DNA from: Methylobacterium sp. WL119 | GTDB taxonomy: Bacteria; Pseudomonadota; Alphaproteobacteria; Rhizobiales; Beijerinckiaceae | Length of the DNA: 51,913 bases | Assembly: GCF_008039875.1 (NCBI RefSeq) | Contig: NZ_VRUU01000027.1 | Coordinates: 1 to 51,913 of the forward strand | Direction: 5' to 3' | Shown here: positions 1-8,697 of the stretch, in pieces | How the letters are laid out: each line of letters starts with the position of its first letter | Position numbering within the stretch: position 1 is the first letter of the stretch | Notes under the pieces: generated by a model | Seen by the model: only the letters and a program-made list of their open reading frames with translations | The model's database searches: none | What the model was told of the DNA's origin: nothing | Program-made: the position numbers and the translations under genes

Positions 1-39
1 CCTCCGTGGGGGAAAGTGGCCCACCCTCCCCCACGGAGG
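1..39. repeat. GC-rich palindromic repeat inside cobG
   Basis: Bases 1-13 (CCTCCGTGGGGGA) and 27-39 (TCCCCCACGGAGG) are a perfect 13-bp inverted repeat with a 13-base spacer. The right part, from about base 19, closely matches the right end of the structured element at 46552-46694. The repeat may continue to the left of the window. It is read in frame by cobG. Confidence 0.7.
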
Positions 40-659
40 GGGGCGGGAAACCCGCTTTGTCCGACCGAGCATCTTCGTGCCTTGAGATCGCGGCACCCTT
101 TGGCCGCAGCACGGCGGCGATGCTGGATCGGCTGGCGGAGGTCGCGGACGGTCTCGGCATCGACGAGGTCCGCGTCTCGCCGACGCGCGGCTTCGTGCTG
201 CCGATGCGTGGCGTGCCGTCACATCGCCGCGGCGAGGCCCTTGCCGACCTCGCCGCCGCCGGCTTCGTCACCGCACCGGACGATCCGCGTCGGGCGGTGG
301 CGACCTGCCCCGGCGCGCCGGCCTGCGCCTCGGGCTCGACGCCGACGGGCACGGATGCCGCACGGCTCGCCGAGGCATTCCGGCCGTTCGCCGCGAGCGG
401 GATGACCGCGCACGTCTCCGGCTGCACCAAGGGCTGCGCCCATCCGGCCCGCGCCGACCTGACGCTGGTCGCCCGCAACGGACGCTACGGCGTCGTCCTC
501 GACGGCTCGCCCGGCGATGCGCCGGCTCTGGAACTGACTTTCGACGCGGCGCTGGAGCGCGTATGGAGGGCGAAATCCGGTACGCTGGCACAGGCGTTCG
601 GCCCCTCCCCCTCCCCTCGGCAAGCCTTCGCCGAGCCAGCCATCGGGACCACGATATGA
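1..659 (+). CDS. cobG: CobG, precorrin-3B synthase (5' end outside window)
   Basis: Partial gene: the frame is open to the left window edge and only the C-terminal half is present. CobG is the Fe-S/sirohaem-type monooxygenase that hydroxylates and ring-contracts precorrin-3A to precorrin-3B in aerobic cobalamin synthesis. Counting from the GTG at 6, Cys101 and Cys107 (CPGAPAC) and Cys140 and Cys144 (SGCTKGC) form the Cx5C...Cx3C pattern of the nitrite/sulfite reductase [4Fe-4S] site. The first 20 or so visible residues (Pro/Gly-rich) are encoded by a palindromic repeat, so an interdomain linker may be repeat-derived. The stop overlaps the cobH start as ATGA. Presence of CobG marks the oxygen-dependent pathway. 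Confidence 0.9.
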   Translation, partial: SVGESGPPSPTEGGGKPALSDRASSCLEIAAPFGRSTAAMLDRLAEVADGLGIDEVRVSPTRGFVLPMRGVPSHRRGEALADLAAAGFVTAPDDPRRAVATCPGAPACASGSTPTGTDAARLAEAFRPFAASGMTAHVSGCTKGCAHPARADLTLVARNGRYGVVLDGSPGDAPALELTFDAALERVWRAKSGTLAQAFGPSPSPRQAFAEPAIGTTI

Positions 660-1288
660 GCGCCCGCCACGAATACCTGCGCGACGGCGGCGCGATCTAC
701 GCCCGGTCCTTCGCGATGATCCGTGCCGAGGCCGACCTCGTGCGCTGGTCCGGTGCGGCCGAGCGCGTGGTCGTGCGGATGATCCACGCCTGCGGCATGA
801 CCGACCTGCCGGCCGACGTGGAGATGTCCGAGACTTTCGCCCAGGCCGGCGAGGCGGCTCTGCGCGCCGGCGCGCCGATCCTGTGCGACGTGCGGATGGT
901 CGCCGACGGCTGCACCCGCGCCCGGCTCCCGGCCGAGAACCGCGTGATCTGCACGCTGACCGACCCGCGCGTGCCCGCGATGGCGGCCGAGATGGGCACC
1001 ACGCGCTCGGCCGCCGCGATGGAGCTGTGGCGCGAGCACCTGCCCGGCAGCGTCGTGGCGGTGGGCAACGCGCCGACCTCGCTATTCCGCCTGCTCGAAT
1101 TGCTCGACGAGGGCGTCGCGCCGCCGGCGGCGGTGATCGGCATCCCGGTCGGCTTCATCGGCGCGGCCGAGTCGAAGGAGGCGCTCGCGCGCGACGGGCG
1201 CGTGCCGTTCGTCGTCGTGCACGGGCGGCGCGGCGGCAGCGCCATGGCCGCGGCGGCCGTCAACGCGCTCGCCAACGAGATCGAGTGA
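656..1288 (+). CDS. cobH: CobH, precorrin-8X methylmutase
   Basis: Cytoplasmic isomerase that moves the C-11 methyl group to C-12, converting precorrin-8X to hydrogenobyrinic acid. The 210-residue product has the normal family length. The active-site histidine motif MIHACGMTD lies near residue 45, and later segments such as DVRMVADG and GIPVGFIGAAESK are typical of the family. I chose the ATG at 656 because it gives the ATGA overlap with cobG; the frame is open further upstream, but only into cobG. The stop overlaps the cobI ATG by one base (TGATG), implying coupled translation. Confidence 0.95.
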   Translation: MSARHEYLRDGGAIYARSFAMIRAEADLVRWSGAAERVVVRMIHACGMTDLPADVEMSETFAQAGEAALRAGAPILCDVRMVADGCTRARLPAENRVICTLTDPRVPAMAAEMGTTRSAAAMELWREHLPGSVVAVGNAPTSLFRLLELLDEGVAPPAAVIGIPVGFIGAAESKEALARDGRVPFVVVHGRRGGSAMAAAAVNALANEIE

Positions 1289-2082
1289 TGGACTCGGCCG
1301 AGAACCGCTTCGCGGAGGAGCCTGCCGAGCAGCCGGACAGGCCGATCGCGGTCGTCACCGGCACGCTGTTCGGCGTCGGCATGGGGCCGGGCGACCCGGA
1401 CTACCTCACCGTTCGCGCGATGCGGGTGCTCGAGCGCGCGCCGGTGCTGGTCCACTTCTGCAAGAAGGGCCGGCGCGGCAACGCCCGCACCATCGCCGAT
1501 GCCGTGCTCCCGCCGGACGCGACCCGCGAGTTCCCGCTGGCCTACCCCTACACCACAGAGCTCCACCCCGATCACCCGGACTACGTCGCGGCACTCGCCG
1601 CCTTCTACGACGACGCGGCCGGGCAGCTCGCCGACCACCTCGGCGCCGGTCGCGACGTGGCGATCCTGTCGGAAGGTGACCCGTTCTTCTACGGCTCGTT
1701 CATGCATCTGTGGCGGCGGCTCAAGGACCGCTTCCCGGTCGAGGTCGTGCCCGGCGTCACCGGCATGTCCGGCTGCTGGACCAAGGCCGGGACGCCGATC
1801 ACCTGGGGCGACGACGTGCTCACGATCCTGCCCGCGACGCTGCCGGCCGCTGACCTCGCGGCCCGCCTCGCCACGACCGACGCCGCCGTGATCATGAAGC
1901 TCGGCCGGCACCTGCCGAAGGTCCGCGCCGCCCTGCACGAGGCCGGCCTTCTGGCGCGTGCGGTCTACGTCGAGCGCGGGACCATGGCCGGCGAGCATGT
2001 CGTGCCGCTGGCCGACAAGCCGGACGACGCGGCCCCGTACTTCTCGATGGTGCTGGTGCCGGGCGAAGGGCGCCGGCCGTGA
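1288..2082 (+). CDS. cobI: CobI, precorrin-2 C20-methyltransferase
   Basis: SAM-dependent tetrapyrrole methylase converting precorrin-2 to precorrin-3A. The 264-residue protein carries the N-terminal loop GVGMGPGDPDYLT (about residues 31-43), the SEGDPFFYG loop and the EVVPGVTGMSGC motif typical of CobI/CbiL. The first 25 or so residues are an acidic extension before the fold begins; the ATG at 1288 overlaps the cobH stop, which supports this start. The stop overlaps the GTG of cobJ (GTGA). Confidence 0.95.
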   Translation: MDSAENRFAEEPAEQPDRPIAVVTGTLFGVGMGPGDPDYLTVRAMRVLERAPVLVHFCKKGRRGNARTIADAVLPPDATREFPLAYPYTTELHPDHPDYVAALAAFYDDAAGQLADHLGAGRDVAILSEGDPFFYGSFMHLWRRLKDRFPVEVVPGVTGMSGCWTKAGTPITWGDDVLTILPATLPAADLAARLATTDAAVIMKLGRHLPKVRAALHEAGLLARAVYVERGTMAGEHVVPLADKPDDAAPYFSMVLVPGEGRRP

Positions 2083-2834
2083 GCGGAAGCCTCGCGGTCA
2101 TCGGCCTCGGGCCGGGCGATGCCGGGTTGCTCACCGCCTCGGCGCAGGCCGCGCTCGATGCGGCCGAGGACCTGATCGGCTACATTCCCTACGTCTCGCG
2201 CGTGCCGGATCGGCCCGGCCTGACGCGGCACGCCAGCGACAACCGCGTCGAGGTCGACCGCGCCCGCCATGCGCTGGAACTCGCAGCCTCCGGCCGGCGG
2301 GTGGCCGTGGTCTCGGGCGGCGATCCCGGCGTGTTCGCGATGGCAGCGGCGGTCTTCGAGGCGGTGGAGCACGGCGATCCGGCCTGGCGCCACCTCGCGA
2401 TCACCGTCGAGCCGGGCATCACCGCGATGCTGGCGGCCGCCGCGCGCCTCGGCGCGCCGCTCGGCGGCGATTTCTGCGCGCTCTCGCTCTCGGACAATCT
2501 CAAACCGTGGGAGGTGATCACGGCGCGGCTCGACGCGGTGCTGCGCGCCGACTTCGTGGTCTCGCTCTACAACCCGATCTCGTCGGCGCGGCCCTGGCAG
2601 CTCGGCAAGGCCCTCGGGATCGCCGCCGAGATCCGCGACCCCGACACGCCGGTGATCTTCGCCCGGGCCGTCACCCGGCCCGACGAGGCGATCCGCGTGA
2701 TGACGCTGGCCGAGGCCCGCGACGCGACCGCCGACATGGCGACGATGGTCATCATCGGTGCCTCGACCACCCGGCTGATCGAGCGCGGGCCGGGCGAGCG
2801 GCCGTTCGTCTACACGCCGCGCAGCGTCGCATGA
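2079..2834 (+). CDS. cobJ: CobJ, precorrin-3B C17-methyltransferase
   Basis: SAM-dependent methylase that methylates C-17 of precorrin-3B to give precorrin-4. The 251-residue product begins with the GLGPGDAGLLT loop and contains VVSGGDPGVFAMA, EPGITAMLAAAARLGAPLG and LYNPISSARPWQ, all CobJ/CbiH hallmarks. It starts at GTG 2079 within the cobI stop (GTGA). Its last 25 bases overlap the 3' end of cobK, which is read on the other strand. The next plus-strand gene, cobL, begins only after the whole of cobK. Confidence 0.95.
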   Translation: MSGSLAVIGLGPGDAGLLTASAQAALDAAEDLIGYIPYVSRVPDRPGLTRHASDNRVEVDRARHALELAASGRRVAVVSGGDPGVFAMAAAVFEAVEHGDPAWRHLAITVEPGITAMLAAAARLGAPLGGDFCALSLSDNLKPWEVITARLDAVLRADFVVSLYNPISSARPWQLGKALGIAAEIRDPDTPVIFARAVTRPDEAIRVMTLAEARDATADMATMVIIGASTTRLIERGPGERPFVYTPRSVA

Positions 2835-3574
2835 TCGCGGCCCGCGCCGACGAGCCGCTCGACGGCCGCGGCGGCATCGGCGACCGCGTCGACCATCGGC
2901 TTCCACGGCTGGCGGACGATCACCACCGGCAAGCCGAGTGTCCGCGCAGCGGCGATCTTTCCGTAGGTCGCCGCCCCCCCGGCATTCTTCGTGACGAGCA
3001 CGTCGACCGACGCGTCGCGCATCAGCACGATCTCGGCGGCGGCGTCGAACGGTCCGCGCGCGCGGATCGCCGTGAGGCGCGGGACCGGCAGCGCATCCCC
3101 GAGCGGCTCGATCGTGCGCACGACGTAGTCGTGCTGCGGCGCGGCCGCGAAGGCCGCGACTTCCATGCGGCCGACCGTGAGGAAGACGCGGCGCGGAACG
3201 TCCCCCAGCGCCGCGACGCAACCGGCCACGGTGTCGACCTCGGTCCAGGCGTCTCCAGGCTTCCGCGTCCAGGCCGGGCGGCGGATCGCCAGGAGCGGGA
3301 CGCCGGCAGCTTCCGCGGCCCCATAAGCGTTTCTACCGATGCGTGCGGCGAAGGGGTGGGTGGCATCGACAAGCCGGTCGATCGCCTGCTCGCGCAGGTA
3401 GCAAGCCAAGCCCTCCGGGCCGCCGAATCCGCCGATGCGGGTTGGAACCACGTCGACGACCGGCGCCGCGGTGCGCCCGGCCAGCGACAACGTGACGGAG
3501 AGGCCGGAATGGGGGAGAAGGCCGCGGACGAGGGCGCTGGCCTCCGTCGTGCCCCCGAGGATGAGGATCCGCAT
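2810..3574 (-). CDS. cobK: CobK, precorrin-6A reductase (antisense in the operon)
   Basis: NADPH-dependent reductase converting precorrin-6A to precorrin-6B. The 254-residue product starts MRILILGGTTEASAL, the family's N-terminal nucleotide-binding segment, and has DATHPFAARIGRNAY and TKNAGGAATYGKI further on. I chose the ATG at 3574; an in-frame upstream extension to 3640 lies inside cobL and precedes the conserved start. An AAGG-type ribosome site is present. cobK is the only cob gene on the minus strand: its tail overlaps cobJ by 25 bases and its start codon overlaps that of cobL by two bases (CATG). Confidence 0.94.
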   Translation of the reverse strand: MRILILGGTTEASALVRGLLPHSGLSVTLSLAGRTAAPVVDVVPTRIGGFGGPEGLACYLREQAIDRLVDATHPFAARIGRNAYGAAEAAGVPLLAIRRPAWTRKPGDAWTEVDTVAGCVAALGDVPRRVFLTVGRMEVAAFAAAPQHDYVVRTIEPLGDALPVPRLTAIRARGPFDAAAEIVLMRDASVDVLVTKNAGGAATYGKIAAARTLGLPVVIVRQPWKPMVDAVADAAAAVERLVGAGRDHATLRGV

Positions 3575-4817
3575 GGCCGCCTTGTCCGATAGGCCCGAAC
3601 CGGTGTCGAGGCCCGATCCCTGGCTCGCGATCGTCGGCATCGGCGAGGACGGCCGCGACGGGCTCTCCCCCGCCGCCGGCGCGGCGCTCGACGGCGCCCG
3701 CGTGGTCTATGGCGGCCGTCGTCACCTCGCGCTCGCCGGCCCGCTCGACGCGGAGCTGCGAACCTGGCCGAGCCCGATCTCCGACGCCTACCCTGAAATT
3801 CTGGCACGGCGCGGGACGCCGACCTGCCTGCTCGCGACCGGCGACCCGTTCCACTACGGCATCGGCGCCGAGATCGCCCGGATCGTGCCGGCCGCCGAGA
3901 TTCGGGCGTTTCCGCAGCCCTCGGCCTTCAGCCTCGCCTGCGCCCGCCTCGGCTGGCCGCTCGCCGAGTGCGCCTGCCTGACGCTGCACGGGCGGGCGCT
4001 CGCGCAGATCGTCCGCCACCTGCAGCCGAACGCCCGCCTGCTGGTGCTGTCCTGGGACGGCACGACGCCGGCGGCGGTCGCCGCGCTGATGACCGAGCGC
4101 GGTTTCGGCGCATCGCCGATCACCGTATGCGAGGCGATGGGCGGTCCGCGCGAGACTGTTCGGACCCGATGCGCGCGCGATTTCGACCTCGGCGACGTCG
4201 ACGCCCTGAACACCCTGGCGATCGAGGTGGTGGGCGAGCCCGGCTGCCGGCCGGTCGGCCTCGCCCCGGGGCTCGACGATGCGTGGTTCGAGAACGACGG
4301 CCAGCTGACCAAGGCCGAGATCCGCGCGGTGACGCTGGCGGCGCTCCGCCCGCTCGCCGGCCAGCTGCTGTGGGACGTCGGCGCCGGCGCCGGCTCGATC
4401 GGCATCGAGTGGATGCTGCGCCATCCCGCGATGCGGGCGACCGCGATCGAAGCCCATCCGTCTCGCGTCGAGCGGATCGCCCGCAACGCGCAGACCCTCG
4501 GCGCCCCCGGGCTGACCATCGTCCACGGGGTGGCGCCGGATGCGCTGACCGGGTTGCCGGCGCCGGATGCGATCTTCATCGGCGGCGGCGTCTCCGCGCC
4601 GGGCGTTCTGCCGGCGGCGCTCGGCGGCCTGCGGTCCCGCGGCCGGATCGTCGCCAACGCGGTGACGCTGGAGGCCGAGGCGGTGCTGCTCGCCGCCTTC
4701 TCGACCCGGGGCGGAACGCTGCGGCGCCTGTCGATCGCCCGCGCCGATCCGGTCGGCGGGCTGCACGGCTGGCGTGCGGCGATGCCGGTGACGCAATGGG
4801 CCTGGACCAAGCCGTGA
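3573..4817 (+). CDS. cobL: CobL, precorrin-6Y C5,15-methyltransferase (decarboxylating)
   Basis: Two-domain enzyme that methylates C-5 and C-15 of precorrin-6B and decarboxylates the C-12 acetate, giving precorrin-8X. Of 414 residues, roughly 1-220 form a tetrapyrrole methylase (GIGEDGRDGLSP; LLATGDPFHYG) and 240-414 a CbiT-type Rossmann methylase with VGAGAGSIGIE at 269-279. The ATG at 3573 is preceded by a GAGG-rich stretch and shares CATG with the divergent cobK start. Its stop overlaps the cobE GTG (GTGA). Fusion of CbiE- and CbiT-type domains is normal for CobL. Confidence 0.95.
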   Translation: MAALSDRPEPVSRPDPWLAIVGIGEDGRDGLSPAAGAALDGARVVYGGRRHLALAGPLDAELRTWPSPISDAYPEILARRGTPTCLLATGDPFHYGIGAEIARIVPAAEIRAFPQPSAFSLACARLGWPLAECACLTLHGRALAQIVRHLQPNARLLVLSWDGTTPAAVAALMTERGFGASPITVCEAMGGPRETVRTRCARDFDLGDVDALNTLAIEVVGEPGCRPVGLAPGLDDAWFENDGQLTKAEIRAVTLAALRPLAGQLLWDVGAGAGSIGIEWMLRHPAMRATAIEAHPSRVERIARNAQTLGAPGLTIVHGVAPDALTGLPAPDAIFIGGGVSAPGVLPAALGGLRSRGRIVANAVTLEAEAVLLAAFSTRGGTLRRLSIARADPVGGLHGWRAAMPVTQWAWTKP

Positions 4818-5350
4818 CCGGGACCCGCCTCGTCGCCGGCATCGGCTTCCGCCACGGCGTGCCCCCCGACGCGATCGTCGCGCTGATCCGGCGGGCGATC
4901 GCGCAGGCAGCGTGCGAGGGAGCGCTCGTCGCGATCGCCACCGCCGCCGACCGAGCCGATGAGCCGGCGATCCGGGACGCCGCCGGCGCGTTCGGCCTGA
5001 CGCCCATCGCCGTCGATGCCGAAGCGCTTCGCACGGTCGACCCGCGCGTGCCGACGCGCTCGGCCCGGATCGAGCGATCGCGCGGCGTCGGCTCGCTCGC
5101 CGAGGCGGCGGCGCTCGCCGTCGCCGGCGAAACCGGACGCCTGATCCTCGCCCGCATCGACGACGGACGTGCCACCTGCGCGCTCGCGGCGCGGGGCCTA
5201 GCGAGCGACGAGGCGATGCGCGAGGCCGATGAGGCCAGCGCCCTCTTCCGTCCCCCCTCTGCGGGGGTAGGGAAGGATGCGGGCGCCGTTAGCCGATCGA
5301 AGACACCCATATCCCAGCGCGCCCGAACGGCGCAGATCGTGACCGCATGA
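4814..5350 (+). CDS. cobE: CobE (CbiG C-terminal domain-like) with an unusual C-terminal tail
   Basis: Small cobalamin protein related to the C-terminal domain of CbiG. The fold region is visible in [20 protein letters not shown] and in [21 protein letters not shown], ending near [11 protein letters not shown] chose GTG 4814 (GTGA overlap with cobL, as in neighbouring genes); an ATG at 4796 is an alternative adding six residues. The last 55 or so of 178 residues look unlike the family, and part of this tail (5247-5275) is encoded by a GC-rich palindrome, so the tail may be repeat-derived. The stop overlaps the cobM start (ATGA). Confidence 0.85.
   Translation: MTGTRLVAGIGFRHGVPPDAIVALIRRAIAQAACEGALVAIATAADRADEPAIRDAAGAFGLTPIAVDAEALRTVDPRVPTRSARIERSRGVGSLAEAAALAVAGETGRLILARIDDGRATCALAARGLASDEAMREADEASALFRPPSAGVGKDAGAVSRSKTPISQRARTAQIVTA
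5247..5275. repeat. GC-rich palindrome in the 3' end of cobE
   Basis: The core CCCCCTCTGCGGGGG matches the left terminus of the element at 46552-46694, followed by TAGGGAAGG as at that element's other end. It lies within the coding frame of the non-conserved cobE tail. Confidence 0.55.
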
Positions 5351-6147
5351 CCGTCCATTTCATCGGCGCCGGGCCGGGCGCTCCCGACCTCATCACCGTG
5401 CGCGGGCGCGACCGGATCGCGGCCTGTCCGGTCTGCCTCTATGCCGGCTCCCTGGTCGCGCCGGAGATCCTCGGCTGGTGCCCCCCGGGCGCGCGGATCG
5501 TCGACACCGCGCCGCTCGACCTTGACGCGATCGTCGCGGAGATCGAGGCGGCGCATGCGCGCGGCGAGGACGTCGCCCGGCTGCATTCCGGCGACCTGTC
5601 GATCTGGAGCGCGCTCGCCGAGCAGATGCGGCGGCTCGACCGGATCGGGATCGCCTACACCGTCACGCCGGGCGTCCCGGCCTTCTCCGCGGCGGCGGCC
5701 CTGCTGAAGCGCGAGCTGACCGTGCCGGGCGTGGCGCAGTCGGTCGTCCTCACCCGCACCTCCGGGCGGGCGAGCGCGATGCCGGCGCGCGAGACGCTGG
5801 CCGGCTTCGCCGCCACCGGCGCGACGCTGGCGCTGCACCTCTCGATCCACATTCTGGACAAGGTCGTCGCCGAGCTCGTGCCGTTCTACGGCGCGCCCTG
5901 CCCGGCCGCCGTGGTGTTCCGCGCCTCCTGGCCGGACGAGCGGGTGATCACCGGAACGCTCTCGACGATCGCGGGGCAGGTCGCCGGATCTGGGATCGAG
6001 CGCACGGCGCTGATCCTGGTCGGGCCGGCGCTCGGCGCCGAGGATTTTCGCGAGAGCGCGCTCTACGCGGCCGACTACGACCGCCGGTTCCGGCCCGGCG
6101 GGGCGGTCGGCAGCACGGGCATCGACAACGAGGACGCGAACGCATGA
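5347..6147 (+). CDS. cobM: CobM, precorrin-4 C11-methyltransferase
   Basis: SAM-dependent methylase acting on C-11 of precorrin-4 to give precorrin-5. The 266-residue product has [16 protein letters not shown] at the N-terminus, [23 protein letters not shown] and [12 protein letters not shown], the standard CobM/CbiF signatures. The ATG at 5347 overlaps the cobE stop, and the cobM stop overlaps the cobB ATG. The C-terminal 20 residues or so are variable. Confidence 0.95.
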   Translation: MTVHFIGAGPGAPDLITVRGRDRIAACPVCLYAGSLVAPEILGWCPPGARIVDTAPLDLDAIVAEIEAAHARGEDVARLHSGDLSIWSALAEQMRRLDRIGIAYTVTPGVPAFSAAAALLKRELTVPGVAQSVVLTRTSGRASAMPARETLAGFAATGATLALHLSIHILDKVVAELVPFYGAPCPAAVVFRASWPDERVITGTLSTIAGQVAGSGIERTALILVGPALGAEDFRESALYAADYDRRFRPGGAVGSTGIDNEDANA

Positions 6148-7460
6148 GCGTTCCCGGCATCCTCGTCGCCGCGCCGCGGTCGAGTTCCGGCAAGACCACG
6201 GTGACGCTCGCGCTCATGCGCGCGCTCGCCCGTCGCGGCTTGCGCGTCCGCGGGGTGAAGTGCGGGCCCGATTACATCGACCCGGCCTTCCACGAGGCGG
6301 CGACCGGCTTTCCGAGCGTCAACCTCGACAGCTTCGCGATGGGCCCTGCCCTCCTCGACGCGGTCGCCGGGTTCGCCGTGCGGGACGCCGACATCGTCGT
6401 GGCGGAAGGATCGATGGGCCTGTTCGACGGCGTCCGAGCCGGCGAGGGCCGCACCGGCGCGAATGCCGACATCGCCGCCCGCTACGGCTGGCCCGTGCTG
6501 TTGGTGCTCGACGTGTCGGGGGCGGCGCAGTCCGCGGCGGCGATCGCGCTCGGCTGCTCGCTCTACGATGCGCGCGTCAGAATCGCGGGCGTGGTGCTGA
6601 ACAAGGTGGCCAGCGCCCGCCATCGCCGCCTCGTCGAAGCCGGGCTCGCCCGCGTCGGGATCCCGGTCCTCGGCGCGCTGATGCGGGATGCGTCGCTGGT
6701 CCTGCCGGAGCGCCATCTCGGCCTCGTGCAGGCGCGGGAGACCTCCGACCTCGACGCCCGTCTCGATCGCCTCGGCGATCTCGCCGTCGAAGGTCTCGAT
6801 TGCGATGCGATCCTGGCTGCGGCCGGCGGCGCGGTTCCCGCCGGCGCGGGCGCCCTCCCCCGCCCGCCGGGGCAGCGCATCGCGGTGGCGGCCGATGCCG
6901 CGTTCAGCTTCCTCTATCCGCACCAGGCGGCAGGCTGGCGGGCGGCGGGCGCGGAGATCGTGCCGTTCTCGCCGCTCGCCGACGAGGCACCGAGCCAGGG
7001 GTGCGACGTGTGCTGGCTGCCCGGCGGCTATCCCGAGCTCCATGCCGGCCGGATCGCCGCGGCGACGACCTTCCTCGGCGGCCTGCGCAGCTTTGCCGAG
7101 ACACGGCCGGTGCACGGCGAGTGCGGCGGCTACATGGTTCTGGGCGAGAGCCTCGAGGATGCCGCCGGCATGCAGCATCCGATGGCCGGGCTTTTGCCGG
7201 TCGCGACCTCGTACAAGTCGCGCAAGTTGCATCTCGGGTATCGCGTCGCACATCCCATCGCCGATGGGCTTCTGGGGCGGGCGGGGCTGCGCCTCGTCGG
7301 CCACGAGTTCCACTACGCGAGCGAGTCGACCCCGCCGCCCTCCGAGGACGAAGCGTTCTGTCGGGTCGCCGACGCGGAAGGGACGGATCTCGGGTTTGCC
7401 GGGCATCGGCGCGGCCGCGTCACCGGCACGTTCTTCCACCTGATCGCGCTCGACGACTGA
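6144..7460 (+). CDS. cobB: CobB, hydrogenobyrinic acid a,c-diamide synthase
   Basis: ATP- and glutamine-dependent amidotransferase that amidates the a and c side chains of (hydrogeno)byrinic acid. The N-terminal half is a dethiobiotin-synthetase-like ATPase with a P-loop around residues 10-19 ([10 protein letters not shown]); the C-terminal half is a class I glutaminase with nucleophile Cys327 in HGECGGYM and GHEFHYAS near residues 385-392. The length of 438 residues is normal. It is the last gene of the coupled cob run in this window and is followed by a hairpin and a converging regulator gene. Cobalt insertion genes (cobN, cobST) are not in the window. Confidence 0.95.
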   Translation: MSVPGILVAAPRSSSGKTTVTLALMRALARRGLRVRGVKCGPDYIDPAFHEAATGFPSVNLDSFAMGPALLDAVAGFAVRDADIVVAEGSMGLFDGVRAGEGRTGANADIAARYGWPVLLVLDVSGAAQSAAAIALGCSLYDARVRIAGVVLNKVASARHRRLVEAGLARVGIPVLGALMRDASLVLPERHLGLVQARETSDLDARLDRLGDLAVEGLDCDAILAAAGGAVPAGAGALPRPPGQRIAVAADAAFSFLYPHQAAGWRAAGAEIVPFSPLADEAPSQGCDVCWLPGGYPELHAGRIAAATTFLGGLRSFAETRPVHGECGGYMVLGESLEDAAGMQHPMAGLLPVATSYKSRKLHLGYRVAHPIADGLLGRAGLRLVGHEFHYASESTPPPSEDEAFCRVADAEGTDLGFAGHRRGRVTGTFFHLIALDD

Positions 7461-7507
7461 CGGACGACGACGGTGGGCCGGCAGCGCTCAGCGATCGGAG
7501 ACGAGCG

Positions 7508-7526
7508 CCGCCCCGATCGGGGGCGG
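7508..7526. terminator. Hairpin between converging cobB and the XRE gene
   Basis: CCGCCCC and GGGGCGG arms flank a GATCG centre. There is no T-tract on either strand, so it may be a weak bidirectional terminator or simply a stabilising 3' structure. Confidence 0.4.
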
Positions 7527-7537
7527 ACCGTCCCGGC

Positions 7538-7951
7538 TCACTCGGCGGCTTCGGCCTCGGCCGTGTCCGCCTGGCCATGGCCGAGCTTGGCCACCGTCCG
7601 CACGATCGCGAGCACGTCGCGGCGCATCTGGTCGTTCTCGATCAGCGCGTAGGCCCGCAGCAGCTCGATTGCGCCGTGGGCGCTGAGGAAGCCGAACACG
7701 TCCTCCTTCGGCGCCGCGCCCTCCTCCTTCTCCTCGAAGAAGGCTGAGACCGGAACCTCGAGCAGGCGCGCGATCTCGCGCAGGCGCCCCGCGCCGACGC
7801 GGTTCTGCCCCTTCTCGTACTTCTGGACCTGCTGGAAGGTGACGCCCACCGCCGTCCCGAGGGCCGTCTGGCTCAGCCCTCGCGCCTTGCGGAGCGCGGT
7901 GATGCGGAGACCGACGAGGCGGTCGACGTCGGTGGTCTGTTTGGGCATCAT
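7538..7951 (-). CDS. XRE-family transcriptional regulator
   Basis: The 137-residue protein has an N-terminal helix-turn-helix of the XRE/Cro type (about residues 12-66: LRITALRKARGLSQTALG ... VTFQQVQKYEKGQNRVGAG), an FFEE segment and a C-terminal helical region ending in an acidic Ala/Glu tail. Such regulators are common in Hyphomicrobiales; the target is unknown. I set the start at ATG 7951 (ATG 7948 is equally possible); neither has a strong ribosome site. The frame stays open upstream to 8140, but that extension looks non-coding. It converges on cobB. Confidence 0.88.
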   Translation of the reverse strand: MMPKQTTDVDRLVGLRITALRKARGLSQTALGTAVGVTFQQVQKYEKGQNRVGAGRLREIARLLEVPVSAFFEEKEEGAAPKEDVFGFLSAHGAIELLRAYALIENDQMRRDVLAIVRTVAKLGHGQADTAEAEAAE

Positions 7952-8358
7952 CGTCAGACACAATCCCATTTCGCGGTCGCGACCGGGTGGGTGACCGTCA
8001 TCCTCGGACGGTCGACACGCCGACCGGGAGATTGACAGCCGGTTGCGGAGGCCGCCACCTACCTCGCGCCCGTCACGGTGCCGTGCCAACGTCTTGTCAG
8101 AGCGAAGGGATAGCCACCTGAGCGCCTCAACTGAAGACAACTAGGACACGAAATAAATCTGAATGCAAGCTTAGATCGATCAGATCGAGGCCTTGTCACG
8201 ACGTTTGCGCTGCGACGCTACGAGCCTGCGCTAAAACTATAGTATGTTGGTTCGACAGGTGGCGTCGGCCTACCGAAGCGGTCCTCGGTACGAATTACGC
8301 AGATTCGGGCGTTGGAATCAGGGTGGTGGCGAGATGCCACCACATCATGGAGACATTG
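7952..8358. other. Divergent intergenic region
   Basis: About 400 bases between the XRE gene and the haem monooxygenase, less GC-rich than its surroundings after about 8140. An AT-rich patch at 8231-8246 (TAAAACTATAGTATG) could hold a -10 element for the monooxygenase. I saw no clear iron-responsive (Irr or RirA) operator and no further gene. Confidence 0.4.
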
Positions 8359-8697
8359 ATGTTCATTGCGATGAATCGTTTCAAAGTGGTTAAGGAATCG
8401 ACAACGGATTTCGAGCAGGTCTGGCTCGGCCGCGACAGTCATCTCGGCGAGATGCCGGGCTTCGTCGAGTTTCATCTTCTGCGCGGACCCGAGGCGGAAG
8501 ATCACGTGCTCTACGCCTCGCACACGATTTGGCGGTCGAAGGCCGATTTCGAGGCCTGGACCCGCTCCGAGCAGTTCCGCAAGGCGCACGGCCGCGTGCC
8601 GACGACGAAGCCGCTCTATCTCGGCCACCCGCAATTCGAGGGCTTCGAGACGATCCAGACCGTCGGCGGGGCGAGCGGCGACGTCGCAGCGGCCTGA
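8359..8697 (+). CDS. HmuQ/IsdG-like haem-degrading monooxygenase (ABM fold)
   Basis: The 112-residue protein is a single antibiotic-biosynthesis-monooxygenase domain (ferredoxin-like fold). The segments FEQVWLGRDSHL, PGFVEFHLLRGPEAEDHVLY and SKADFEAWTRSEQFRKAH resemble rhizobial HmuQ, which opens haem to release iron. Start ATG 8359 follows GGAGA at about 5 bases; an upstream in-frame ATG at 8347 lacks a site. No haem uptake genes flank it, so the role is inferred from resemblance only. It is a lone transcription unit between a divergent regulator and a doubtful small reading frame. Confidence 0.8.
   Translation: MFIAMNRFKVVKESTTDFEQVWLGRDSHLGEMPGFVEFHLLRGPEAEDHVLYASHTIWRSKADFEAWTRSEQFRKAHGRVPTTKPLYLGHPQFEGFETIQTVGGASGDVAAA

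Noticed and set aside
1965..3221. A 418-codon minus-strand frame over cobI, cobJ and cobK
   Set aside because: It conflicts with three well supported genes and has no recognisable motif.
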